Source: Bacteroidales bacterium UBA6229 | GTDB taxonomy: Bacteria; Bacteroidota; Bacteroidia; Bacteroidales; F082 | Length of the DNA: 25,832 nt | Assembly (NCBI GenBank): GCA_002440975.1 | Contig: DJWN01000128.1 | Coordinates: 1 to 25,832 of the forward strand | Reading direction: 5' to 3' | Shown: positions 15,535-23,526 of the stretch, piece after piece | Layout: each line of letters starts with the position of its first letter | How positions within the stretch are numbered: position 1 is the stretch's first letter | Translations under genes and position numbers: made by a program | The notes under the pieces: generated by a model | Told to the model about the DNA's origin: nothing | Seen by the model: only the letters and a program-made list of their open reading frames with translations | Databases searched by the model: none

Positions 15535-17436
15535 TCAATTAAGCAAATGATTCTTTAGAAATGCTTCCATAGCGCGATAAAAATCAAAGCGGTTTTCTTC
15601 GTTTCTGAAGCCGTGTCCTTCGTTGTCTTTCACCATATATTCCACTTCAATTCCTCTTGTGCGCAAGGCTTCCACAATCTGATCCGATTCGGCAATATTC
15701 ACACGCGGGTCGTTGGCTCCCTGAGCCACAAAAAGCGGAGCAATAATTTTGTCGGCATTCATGGCAGGTGACGTGGCTTCAAACTGTTGCTTGTTAGCTT
15801 CGGGATTGCCCACCATTTCGTACATCATATCCAACATGGGTTTCCAGTAGGGCGGAATGGTTTGCATAAAGGTAAAAAGATTAGAAACGCCCACATAATC
15901 TACACCGGCTGCATACAGGGTAGGCGTAACAACAAGGCCCTGCAAAGTAGCATAACCGCCATAACTGGCACCATAAATTGCCACACGATCTTTGTCGGCA
16001 ATACCTTCTCGGATGAGCCAATACACGCCATCGGTGATGTCATTTTGCATGCTCAAACCCCATTCCTTGAAAGAGGCTTCCCAGAAAGCTTTTCCATATC
16101 CGGTTGAGCCTCTGAAATTCATCTGCAACACAGCAAATCCACGATTGACCAAAAACTGAACTTCAGGATTGAATCCCCAATTGTCGCGCGCCCATGGGCC
16201 GCCATGCGGATTTACCACTACGGGCAGGTTCTTGGCTTCAACGCCTTTGGGTAAGGTGAGGTAACCATGAATTACCAATCCATCGCGCGAACGGTATTGA
16301 ATAGGTTTTACCTCTGCCATCTGATCTTCGTTGAGCCAAGGGCTTACATCCTGTATTTTGGTGAGTTTTTTTTTCGTTTTATCATAAAGATAATAGGCTC
16401 CCATTGAGCGATCGCTATAAGTACGGATGATATAGTTTTCTTCGGCTTTGTCGCTGGCTGTGATGGCAATCTCATAGTCACTTAGCAATGATTCGAGTTT
16501 TTCGAACATTGTTCTTGCTTCATCATCAAAGAAATGACGTTCGCGTTTCCAGGAAGTATAGCTGGCAGCAGTAATTACCTTACGTTTGCGCGAATAACTG
16601 ATGCCACCAACATCAAAGTCTTCATTTTCGTAAAGTACTTCTGTTTCTTTGGCGGTTTTGGGATCAAAAATTACGGCTGCTGATTTATCTCGTCCCAGAT
16701 TGGAAGTGGCATAAAGGTGTTTGTTATCAAAGGTGAAGAAATTGGGGCTCAGAGATTCTTTGAAGCTGGTGGTGAGTACCGGTTCAAACTCCTGTGATTC
16801 ATCATCGCGATAGAGTAATTGGGTATTCACACCATCTACAATGGCAATAGCAATACGCAATTTGCCATCGTGGTCGGTCATCCAGCCCTGGATATTACCC
16901 GGATTTTCAGCAAGCATTTCTTTTTCGCCTGTTTTGATATTGAGCCTGTAAGGATCGAAAACCATGGCATTGCGTTGGTTGAGGCCAATGATCACAAAAT
17001 CAGGCTGGTCTTCCAATTCATCAATAAGCTGGGTACGTACGCCTTCGAAACAGGTGAGGCATTTGCTGTTTTTTCCGTCTTTATCTACCCCATATAGTGC
17101 GTAGTTCTCATCGCCACCGCTGTCTTTCAAAAACAGAATACGGTCGGCATTTGCCCAGTAATAACCAGCGATATCGCGATCTGTTTCAGAAGTGAGGCGG
17201 GTTGTCTTATCGCTTCCGGCCTTTTGAACAAAAATATTCATCCGGCTTTCGTAAGGTGCCATAAAGGAAATAAATTTCCCGTCGGGGCTGATCTGATAAG
17301 CACTCTTTTCAGGGTTTCTGAAGAAGTCTTCTAAAGGAATCTGTGGTGGCATAATTGCATAAATTTGTTGGGAAAACACCAGCATAACAAGAATACTAAG
17401 GGTTTTCTGCCAGGTTAAGTGAATTTTTTTTTCCAT
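15535..17436 (-). CDS. Secreted S9-family prolyl oligopeptidase-like peptidase
   Basis: Serine peptidase that probably trims peptides outside the cytoplasm. The 633 residues begin with a signal peptide (about 1-27, ending QQIYA) without a lipobox. A beta-propeller domain follows (about 35-370) with repeated blade phrases such as AYQISPDGKFISFMAPY. A C-terminal alpha/beta-hydrolase domain (about 390-633) has the catalytic triad Ser491 (GASYGGY), Asp576 (GANDPRV) and His608 (EGHGF). The RDGLVIHGYLTLPKG and NPHGGPWARDNWGFN stretches and FRGSTGYGKAFWEA are typical of the S9C acyl-aminoacyl/oligopeptidase group. All catalytic residues are intact. It follows the CorA gene by 40 bp. Pairing with the secreted M14 carboxypeptidase encoded nearby suggests extracellular peptide use (inference). 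Confidence 0.93.
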   Translation of the reverse strand: MEKKIHLTWQKTLSILVMLVFSQQIYAIMPPQIPLEDFFRNPEKSAYQISPDGKFISFMAPYESRMNIFVQKAGSDKTTRLTSETDRDIAGYYWANADRILFLKDSGGDENYALYGVDKDGKNSKCLTCFEGVRTQLIDELEDQPDFVIIGLNQRNAMVFDPYRLNIKTGEKEMLAENPGNIQGWMTDHDGKLRIAIAIVDGVNTQLLYRDDESQEFEPVLTTSFKESLSPNFFTFDNKHLYATSNLGRDKSAAVIFDPKTAKETEVLYENEDFDVGGISYSRKRKVITAASYTSWKRERHFFDDEARTMFEKLESLLSDYEIAITASDKAEENYIIRTYSDRSMGAYYLYDKTKKKLTKIQDVSPWLNEDQMAEVKPIQYRSRDGLVIHGYLTLPKGVEAKNLPVVVNPHGGPWARDNWGFNPEVQFLVNRGFAVLQMNFRGSTGYGKAFWEASFKEWGLSMQNDITDGVYWLIREGIADKDRVAIYGASYGGYATLQGLVVTPTLYAAGVDYVGVSNLFTFMQTIPPYWKPMLDMMYEMVGNPEANKQQFEATSPAMNADKIIAPLFVAQGANDPRVNIAESDQIVEALRTRGIEVEYMVKDNEGHGFRNEENRFDFYRAMEAFLKNHLLN

Positions 17437-17476
17437 AAAAAGATATTTAAAACATTTAACTTGATGATTAGTTTGA

Positions 17477-18388
17477 TCACATCCAGCGGCGACGCTTAAA
17501 ATAAAGCACCATCAATCCACTGACAACTGCCATACCAACGAGCAAAAGCCAAAAGGCTGTTTTGTTTTCGGCAAAGGGCAGCATTACGTTCATGCCGTAT
17601 AAACTTGTGATAAAGGTTAGCGGCAGTATGATTGAAGAGATCAGGGTAAGAATCTTCATGATCTCGTTGGTTTTGTTGGTTTGCATGCTGTCGAAGGTTT
17701 TTGAGAGGCCTTCGATCAGCTCTTCGTAATCTTCGGTCATATCCCACATTTTTTGGTAATAGTCGAGGATATTGCCCCAGTAATCTTCCATTTCCTCGCC
17801 TGCAAAGCCGCTTATCTGGCCGGTTTCAAATTTATGAAACAGCCTGAGCTGCGGTTTGAAAATGGTGTTGATCAAAATAATATTTTTTCGGGTTACCGAA
17901 ATTCTTTCGATAATTTTTACCTGCTGTTTTCCAAAAAGTTCGCGGTTGATCAGTTCCAGATCAAGGCCTACTTTTCGTAAAAGATACAATGATTCGCGCA
18001 TCAGTCGTTCGAGAATGCGATAGAGCAAAATATCAGATGTTTCGATTATTAAATCATTCTCATCTCTGCTCATTTCCTTGTATTCGTTGAAAAATTGCGT
18101 GGCAAGCCAGGGCGTTTTTTCGAGGGTGATGATAAACTTTTCGCCCCAGAACATTTTTATTTCTTTGGTTTTGATGAAAATATTCTGCCGGTCGAAATTA
18201 GGAAAGTGCAGGATTAAAAAATAATAATCATCGTAAATATCAATTTTTGGTCGTTGGTTAAGCGAGCGGCAATCTTCAATATCAAGAGGATGAAAATGGT
18301 GTATGTTATTTAAAAAATTAAAGTCTTCATCGGTAGGATTCTGAATGTGGTGCCATTTCAGTTTACCCATTTCTTTGGTTTCCATCAT
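17477..18388 (-). CDS. CorA-family divalent metal transporter
   Basis: Inner-membrane pentameric channel for Mg2+ (or Co2+/Zn2+). The 303 residues have a cytoplasmic funnel domain (1-240) with PLDIEDC and a long helical stretch, then two transmembrane helices (about 244-263 and 277-295). The family signature YGMN lies at 264-267 at the end of TM1, and a basic C-terminus follows (KRRRW). The periplasmic loop MLPFAENK differs from the classic MPE version, as in many CorA paralogues. The ATG at 18388 is supported by a strong GAGGAG site 8 nt upstream; a second ATG follows at once. It lies between the M14 carboxypeptidase and the S9 peptidase on the same strand. Metal preference cannot be read from sequence. 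Confidence 0.92.
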   Translation of the reverse strand: MMETKEMGKLKWHHIQNPTDEDFNFLNNIHHFHPLDIEDCRSLNQRPKIDIYDDYYFLILHFPNFDRQNIFIKTKEIKMFWGEKFIITLEKTPWLATQFFNEYKEMSRDENDLIIETSDILLYRILERLMRESLYLLRKVGLDLELINRELFGKQQVKIIERISVTRKNIILINTIFKPQLRLFHKFETGQISGFAGEEMEDYWGNILDYYQKMWDMTEDYEELIEGLSKTFDSMQTNKTNEIMKILTLISSIILPLTFITSLYGMNVMLPFAENKTAFWLLLVGMAVVSGLMVLYFKRRRWM

Positions 18389-18396
18389 CAGCTCAT

Positions 18397-18402
18397 CTCC
18401 TC
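18397..18402 (-). promoter_or_regulatory. Strong Shine-Dalgarno site of the CorA-like gene
   Basis: GAGGAG on the minus strand, 8 nt before the ATG at 18388. It stands out because most genes here lack such a site. Confidence 0.6.
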
Positions 18403-18472
18403 AGTATTAAATTGTTGGAATACAATTTTTGTCCATTTCTCTGGTTTACATCACCTAATAAACAAATCTGCT

Positions 18473-20818
18473 TTAGTACAGGGTTATTTTTTCTCTTTGA
18501 ACAAAACCGTCAGTTTCAAATTGTAACAAATAGGTTCCGGAGGGCAAACTTGCCAACGAAAGCTGAAACTGTCTTTGCCCGGTTGGCATCTGCCAATGTT
18601 GTACTGTACGCCCACTCAAATCCATCAATTGAATGCTGCTAGTTTCGTTTGTTATCTGATTGGCGGATAGGGTGATCCGGTCGCTTGCCGGATTGGGATA
18701 AAAGCTAAATTTTTGAAGATTAGAGTTTACTGCATTGATTCCTGTTTCAATGTCCAGTATGATTACTTCCATATCATCAAAATAAAAACCATCCTCAGTT
18801 TCATAACTATCGCTTCGCAGAACAAATCGCAACTCAATGCTTTTTCCTGCATAAGCTGAAAGATCAACCGTTTCCTGCACCCACGACTGATTGCCATCGT
18901 ATAGGGGTTCACCGGTTGCCTGATTATTAGAGCCTGCACGGGTGTAGTTACCTTCGAGTGCAACCCAGCTTCCAATTCCATTTTGGCGTAATTGCAGCTG
19001 CACATAATCCCAATCATATTCTATCTCCCATTTAGCCCAAAAGCGGAGCAAAACCATGCTGGTATTAGGAATTTCGATAGGATTGTTTAGCGTGATGATA
19101 TTATTTTCATTATTACTGTAATTACCACTGGGCGAATCTGTTATAGAAGCAATTGGTGAATTAAAATCCGAAGTTGTATTGTCCCATTTCGAGCTGGTCC
19201 AGTTGTCAAAATCTTCGCAATCGTCCTCAAAAATCACCGAAGTTGTTCCAAAATATTTCGCAACTGTATCAGTGGTAACAAATTCGCCATTGTCCAGTTG
19301 AATCAAAAATCGAAGGGTGTCACCACTCATAATGTCGGGGTTTAAAGTAATTGCAATAGAATCACTTACCGTTTCAAGAATTTCGAGATAACCTATCGAT
19401 ACGGGTTCTTCTGTTTCGAATATATTCTCACTGATTGGCACAACACTTACCGTCCAGTTTTCTGTGTCGCTAAATCCAAGGCGTTGCAAATCGAAGGTGA
19501 GATAAAAGGTTTTCTCCGAAATAACCGGACCGCTGGTTTCGGTGATCTTTCCATAGTCTCCCGAAAAAAAGGCGGCATAATAATTTTGAATCATGTTTTC
19601 CTGGCAGAGTGGAATGATACGATTAGTTGAAGGCCAAAAACCATCACCACTTCCACCCACTTCGGGCGTGTAGGCAAAAACCTGATTTTTGTTTTCTGTT
19701 TCGCCATACATCCAGTCGTCCGAGCCACCATTGGTAGGATAAATGGTTGAACTCCCGGGGCCGTAAACATACCTATTGTCACGTGTCATCAGCGTGGCAT
19801 GCGCATGAAAAATGGCGTCATCAGGACAGGGAGCGTTTGTATAGCCCCATGGATAAAGCAGCAGATTGGAATAAGAATGGTAATTGAGGGCAATCATAAA
19901 TTCGTGTTCCTCAACAAATTGCTTGATATTTTGAATTTCAGGTTCGCTAAAAGCCTCCGGGCCACGATAGGTTTCGCTGCTCGGATAGGGAGAAGAACCA
20001 TTGTCGTCCAATCCCCACATAAAACCATAATTTCGATTGATATCCACACCCCACGATCCTCCGTTATTGCGGCGGTTTTTGCGCCACATGCCATTTCCGT
20101 TGGGATCTGTTTGCTCATTATACAAATAACCATCCGGATTAAGAATGGGCACAAAATAAAGTTCGCGGTTATTAACTATTGCCTGAATTCGCTCGTCTGT
20201 CTCATAATTTTCGAGCAAATGCAACATAAAATACATCATTTGTTGCACACCAATTCCTTCGCGTGCATGATGCAATGCCGTGTACAAAACTTCCGGTTCA
20301 TCCTCCTTTTCATTAGGATTGTCACTAATTTTTACCCACCAGATGGGATTGCCGTCATGCGTTAGCAAGTCTTCATTTACAGGAGCTTTTACTGTGATCA
20401 AATCAGGCCATTGTGCGGCCATAAAATCGAGTTTGTCAAGCACCTCCTGATAAGTATAAAACCCTCCCATAGAACCATACTCCCAATTTTCGGGTACCGG
20501 AAACTCATCCGCCGGATTGCGTACAATGCGGGTGTCGGTATCTGCCATCCTTCTTTCGCGATAAAAGCTAACAAGGTCGTCGATGAGCACAGTATAATTA
20601 ATTTCGGCTTCCTGTAGGCTTTCAAGTTCGGTTGCGCTCAATTCGAGCTCAACAAAATAACCTGGCTTGAATGTGCCTGCATCAAGCGGAATACCATGCG
20701 ATGCAATCTCGTGCAGGCTGGTTTCGTTCAAATCAATTCGCACTCTTTGATAAGTTTCCTGTTGTGCTTGTAAACTACAGAACAACAGACTGAAAATTAA
20801 AATAAAAAAGGTCTTCAT
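18473..20818 (-). CDS. Secreted M14 zinc carboxypeptidase with type IX secretion sorting domain
   Basis: Extracellular metallocarboxypeptidase (carboxypeptidase T-like). Residue numbers count from the ATG at 20818 (781 residues). There is a signal peptide (1-19, ending SLQAQ), a propeptide-like region (about 20-110) and an M14 domain (about 120-430). Zinc ligands are His184 and Glu187 (HHAREG) and His314 (NYHSYS); the substrate-binding NRNYGFMWG and catalytic Glu386 (TPEVGG) are also present. A beta-sandwich region follows (about 530-690, starting FEDDCEDFDNW). The last 80 or so residues form a type A Por sorting domain: FYPNPASDRITL, then SGTYLLQFETDG and REKITLY. An upstream in-frame ATG at 20845 would add nine residues; I prefer 20818 for its A-rich upstream and compact signal peptide, without certainty. 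It is the promoter-proximal gene of this cluster. Confidence 0.93.
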   Translation of the reverse strand: MKTFFILIFSLLFCSLQAQQETYQRVRIDLNETSLHEIASHGIPLDAGTFKPGYFVELELSATELESLQEAEINYTVLIDDLVSFYRERRMADTDTRIVRNPADEFPVPENWEYGSMGGFYTYQEVLDKLDFMAAQWPDLITVKAPVNEDLLTHDGNPIWWVKISDNPNEKEDEPEVLYTALHHAREGIGVQQMMYFMLHLLENYETDERIQAIVNNRELYFVPILNPDGYLYNEQTDPNGNGMWRKNRRNNGGSWGVDINRNYGFMWGLDDNGSSPYPSSETYRGPEAFSEPEIQNIKQFVEEHEFMIALNYHSYSNLLLYPWGYTNAPCPDDAIFHAHATLMTRDNRYVYGPGSSTIYPTNGGSDDWMYGETENKNQVFAYTPEVGGSGDGFWPSTNRIIPLCQENMIQNYYAAFFSGDYGKITETSGPVISEKTFYLTFDLQRLGFSDTENWTVSVVPISENIFETEEPVSIGYLEILETVSDSIAITLNPDIMSGDTLRFLIQLDNGEFVTTDTVAKYFGTTSVIFEDDCEDFDNWTSSKWDNTTSDFNSPIASITDSPSGNYSNNENNIITLNNPIEIPNTSMVLLRFWAKWEIEYDWDYVQLQLRQNGIGSWVALEGNYTRAGSNNQATGEPLYDGNQSWVQETVDLSAYAGKSIELRFVLRSDSYETEDGFYFDDMEVIILDIETGINAVNSNLQKFSFYPNPASDRITLSANQITNETSSIQLMDLSGRTVQHWQMPTGQRQFQLSLASLPSGTYLLQFETDGFVQREKITLY

Positions 20819-20893
20819 GGAAATTTTTTTTGAATTGATCAACATTATTCAGGAATAATATAATTAGCGGTTCGGTTAATGAAGCCGAATCCG

Positions 20894-20922
20894 TAAAAGT
20901 ATAAAAAATGAGATTAAGACAA
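20894..20922 (-). promoter_or_regulatory. Promoter of the M14 carboxypeptidase gene
   Basis: On the minus strand TTG (20922-20920), 18 bp, then TACTTTTA (20901-20894). The -7 box sits in a 15-mer (20893-20907) that is identical to one ahead of the orphan kinase gene at 11271-11285. Confidence 0.4.
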
Positions 20923-21033
20923 TTTCTTGTGCTTAAAAAAGTATATCAATCAGGCCTCTCCATTCTTATTTGAACCGGATATAAATAGGCCTTATGTCAC
21001 GCGGTTTTCGGCTATATATCACAACACATTTAG

Positions 21034-21049
21034 TAAGTTTGTAAACTTA
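21034..21049. promoter_or_regulatory. -7 element of glutamine synthetase inside a 7-bp inverted repeat
   Basis: TAAGTTTG (21034-21041) is an exact TAnnTTTG box on the plus strand, 31 bp before the ATG. It is embedded in TAAGTTT-GT-AAACTTA, a perfect dyad, so a dimeric regulator could cover the promoter. No good -33 box is visible, which would fit an activator-dependent promoter. Confidence 0.45.
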
Positions 21050-21072
21050 TTGAAGCACTAAATATTTTTATT

Positions 21073-22575
21073 ATGAATCAATTCACGGCAATGAACCCAA
21101 ATCCTTTGGTACAATATCTTAACAAGCCTGCACATGAGTTTACACGGACCGATCTGATCCGTTTTATAGAAGATAATGATATTGAGATGATCAATTTTCG
21201 TTATGTTGCATGGGATGGACGTTTAAAAACACTCAATTTCATCATCAACAGCCGCGAACATCTCGAAAACCTGCTGCTATCAGGCGAACGTGTTGACGGT
21301 TCGAGTTTGTTTCCTTTTGTTGAAGCAGGCTCAAGTGATTTGTATGTAATTCCGAAATACAAAACTGCCTTTGTGAATCCATTTACTGAGGTACCCACGC
21401 TCGACTTGCTTTGTTCTTTTTACGACCGTCATGGAAAACCCTTCGAAAGCTCTCCCGAATATATCCTCAAAAAAGCGCATCGGGCACTCAAAGCCGAAAC
21501 GGGCTTCGAATTTGAAACCATGGGCGAACTCGAATATTACATCATTGCCGAAGAAGAGGAACTTTATCCTGCCGTCAATCAAAAAGGCTATCACGAATCT
21601 TCTCCGTTCAACAAATATGGCGATTTCAGACGCGAAGCCTTGCGTTTAATTGCCCAAAGCGGTGGTCAGATAAAATACGGTCATTCCGAAGTAGGTAACT
21701 TCTCGCTTAATGGCATGAACTACGAACAAAATGAAATAGAATTTCTACCGACAAATGTTGAAGATGCTGCGGATCAATTAATCGTTGCAAAATGGATCAT
21801 GCGCAAACTGGCTTATCGCTATGGCGTTACCATAACTTTTGCCCCTAAAATCACCGTTGGCAAGGCTGGCAGCGGAATGCATGTGCACACCCGACTGATG
21901 AAAGACGGGAAAAACATCATGATGAAAGACGGCCAGCTTAGTAAGGAGGCACGAAAAGCTATCGCCGGATACCTGAAGCTGGCCGCCTCACTTACAGCTT
22001 TTGGCAATGCCATTCCAACGTCCTATTTCAGACTGGTGCCACATCAGGAAGCACCTACCAACATCTGCTGGGGCGATCGCAACCGTTCGGTATTGGTACG
22101 TGTACCTCTGGGCTGGACTGCTGCCACCGATATGATAGCCGATGCCAACCCACAGGAAAAACCCGTGAACCTTGATTTTACGCAAAAACAAACTGTTGAA
22201 TTCAGAGCTCCTGACGGATCGGCTGATGTCTATCTGCTTATGGCGGGTTTAACGGTTGCTGCTCATCACGGCCTCACCATGGAAGGTGCGCTGGAGTTTG
22301 CTGAAAAAACTTATGTCGATGTCAATATTTTTGACGAAAAACATAAAAACAAACAAGCTGAACTGGAACAATTGCCCACCAGCTGCGCAGAGTCGGCCGA
22401 AGCACTGGAGAAGCATCTCGAATTTTATACTAAGAATGGTGTGTTTTCGGAAAACATCCTGCATTTCATCATTAAAAACCTGAAAGCTTTCGAGGATAAA
22501 AATCTTCGGAAAGAAATGGAAAATGATGAGGAAAAAATCATACAGCTTGTGAGCAAATATTTTCATTGCGGATAA
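21073..22575 (+). CDS. glnA: Glutamine synthetase, type I
   Basis: Makes glutamine from glutamate, ammonia and ATP; cytoplasmic dodecamer. The 500 residues show the beta-grasp domain (about 20-115, with Asp49 in the AWDG loop and VDGSS) and the catalytic domain. The latter has Glu152/Glu154 (GELEYY), Glu206 (HSEVG), Glu221/Glu223 (YEQNEIEF), GSGMHVH with His270, and the block RLVPHQEAPTNICWGDRNRS, where Glu326 corresponds to the flap glutamate. The region where E. coli GlnA carries its adenylylated tyrosine (NLYDLPP) reads EQLPTSCAESAE here and has no tyrosine, so control by adenylylation is unlikely (inference). It has its own promoter and terminator. M1 is chosen; Met7 is an alternative. 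The segment around NRNRS is the main fingerprint, and identification is firm. Confidence 0.96.
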   Translation: MNQFTAMNPNPLVQYLNKPAHEFTRTDLIRFIEDNDIEMINFRYVAWDGRLKTLNFIINSREHLENLLLSGERVDGSSLFPFVEAGSSDLYVIPKYKTAFVNPFTEVPTLDLLCSFYDRHGKPFESSPEYILKKAHRALKAETGFEFETMGELEYYIIAEEEELYPAVNQKGYHESSPFNKYGDFRREALRLIAQSGGQIKYGHSEVGNFSLNGMNYEQNEIEFLPTNVEDAADQLIVAKWIMRKLAYRYGVTITFAPKITVGKAGSGMHVHTRLMKDGKNIMMKDGQLSKEARKAIAGYLKLAASLTAFGNAIPTSYFRLVPHQEAPTNICWGDRNRSVLVRVPLGWTAATDMIADANPQEKPVNLDFTQKQTVEFRAPDGSADVYLLMAGLTVAAHHGLTMEGALEFAEKTYVDVNIFDEKHKNKQAELEQLPTSCAESAEALEKHLEFYTKNGVFSENILHFIIKNLKAFEDKNLRKEMENDEEKIIQLVSKYFHCG

Positions 22576-22596
22576 ATCTGATTTGCTCTTTTTTTT
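22551..22596 (+). terminator. Intrinsic terminator overlapping the end of glnA
   Basis: Perfect 8-bp outer stem GAGCAAAT (22551-22558) with ATTTGCTC (22581-22588), an inner ATTT/AAAT stem separated by a 3-nt bulge, then eight T (22589-22596). The left arm lies inside the last codons of glnA. Confidence 0.65.
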
Positions 22597-22604
22597 ACTG
22601 GACT

Positions 22605-22641
22605 AATTCTGCCATTCACCGATAAAATTCTGCTGTTGACC
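22605..22641 (+). promoter_or_regulatory. Pair of 16-bp direct repeats, 21-bp period, candidate LytTR operator
   Basis: AATTCTGCCATTCACC (22605-22620) and AATTCTGCTGTTGACC (22626-22641) agree at 13 of 16 positions and start exactly 21 bp apart. A third core, GTTGAC, follows at 22655-22660, 20 bp after the second. LytTR regulators bind two direct repeats spaced by about two helical turns, and this operon encodes one. Confidence 0.5.
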
Positions 22642-22649
22642 TATTATTA

Positions 22650-22681
22650 ATTGAGTTGACTGGACGGTTGTTGTATTTTCG
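22650..22681 (+). promoter_or_regulatory. Promoter of the LiaF-LytS-LytTR operon
   Basis: ATTG (22650-22653), 20 bp, then TATTTTCG (22674-22681), one base off TAnnTTTG. The direct repeats lie immediately upstream and the inverted repeat begins at the -7 box. Confidence 0.5.
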
Positions 22682-22716
22682 TTAAAAATTGATTTAGTAA
22701 ATTTTAAACGAAAATA
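22674..22716. repeat. 17-bp inverted repeat from the -7 box to the LiaF start codon
   Basis: The arms 22674-22690 and 22700-22716 are complementary at 16 of 17 positions around a 9-bp spacer. The right arm ends 2 nt before the ATG. It could be an operator at the DNA level. The left arm is probably only partly transcribed, which argues against a simple RNA hairpin. Confidence 0.75.
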
Positions 22717-22718
22717 CC

Positions 22719-23459
22719 ATGGAAACTAAACCTTCATCTATCGACAGACGCATTGTAACCGGCCTGCTTCTTATCTTGGCTGGCGGATTGTTGTTGCTCG
22801 ACCAACTCGATTTAATCTCCTATAATTTAAGTCATTATCTGATCAGCTGGAAAACCCTGCTGATTAGTATCGGGATCATCACCTTGGCAAACAAGCAAAA
22901 TCGCACTACCGGAATTATCCTCATCAGTTTGGGTGTATTATTCTGGTTGCCCGAGCTGATGGATTACAGGATCCGGTTAAGTACAATTTTCTGGCCAGCC
23001 TTGCTGATCGGTATTGGTTTGATTATCCTTACACGCCGTGGCGATGGCAACGATGAAAAAAAACATTACGGAGGCAGACAGCATGTTTTTAATGCCAGCG
23101 ACAAACCTTACAACAATCCGGATGAGTATATCGACGAGATGGCCATCTTTGGCGGCGGTAACACCCGGGTAACTTCCGAAAATTTTAAGGGAGGAAAAAT
23201 CACTGCGATATTTGGTGGTGGCGACATAGATATGAAAGCAGCAAAGCTTTCGCCCGATGGATGTGTGATTGATACTTTTATCCTTTTTGGAGGCTCAAAC
23301 CTCATCGTACCCGAAGGCTGGAAAGTGAAATCAGAAGTGGTTTCAATACTTGGCGGTTTCAGCGATAAAAGACTCTCTATTTCCAATGCGGAAACCGACA
23401 AAACCATTGTAATAAAAGGCATTGTTATTTTTGGAGGCTTAGAACTTAAAAGTTATTAG
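22719..23459 (+). CDS. LiaF-like membrane protein (DUF5668-type helices plus DUF2154-type C-terminal domain)
   Basis: Probable envelope-stress sensor or inhibitor. The 246 residues have four transmembrane helices (about 11-28, 42-57, 63-79, 87-105), a polar linker (106-138) and a C-terminal beta-solenoid-like domain (139-246). Five FGG/LGG turns recur at about 144, 165, 190, 211 and 238 (IFGGGNTRV, IFGGGDIDM, LFGGSNLIV, ILGGFSDKR, IFGGLELKS). This matches the C-terminal domain of LiaF/YvqF, which restrains the LiaRS cell-wall-antibiotic response in Firmicutes. Here the gene opens an operon with a LytS-type kinase (67 bp downstream) and a LytTR regulator, so I infer a comparable role as kinase partner. 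The domain family is clear; the function in Bacteroidota is inference. It has no Shine-Dalgarno site. Confidence 0.85.
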   Translation: METKPSSIDRRIVTGLLLILAGGLLLLDQLDLISYNLSHYLISWKTLLISIGIITLANKQNRTTGIILISLGVLFWLPELMDYRIRLSTIFWPALLIGIGLIILTRRGDGNDEKKHYGGRQHVFNASDKPYNNPDEYIDEMAIFGGGNTRVTSENFKGGKITAIFGGGDIDMKAAKLSPDGCVIDTFILFGGSNLIVPEGWKVKSEVVSILGGFSDKRLSISNAETDKTIVIKGIVIFGGLELKSY

Positions 23460-23526
23460 GTGTAACTTTTTCGGCACAAAAACGTCATACTGAAAGTATT
23501 AACCAACACAACTACCGGATTTTATT

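Noticed and set aside
18409..18428. 7-bp inverted repeat (AAATTGT / ACAATTT, 6-bp loop) upstream of the CorA-like gene
   Set aside because: It is short, AT-only apart from one pair per arm, and not tied to a recognisable promoter. I considered and dropped a metal-sensing leader for lack of supporting structure.
18389..18472. Possible M-box (Mg2+) riboswitch before the CorA-like gene
   Set aside because: The gap is only 84 bp and shows none of the long conserved helices of an M-box.
19799..20365. 188-codon open frame on the plus strand
   Set aside because: It lies antisense within the conserved M14 catalytic domain and has no domain of its own.
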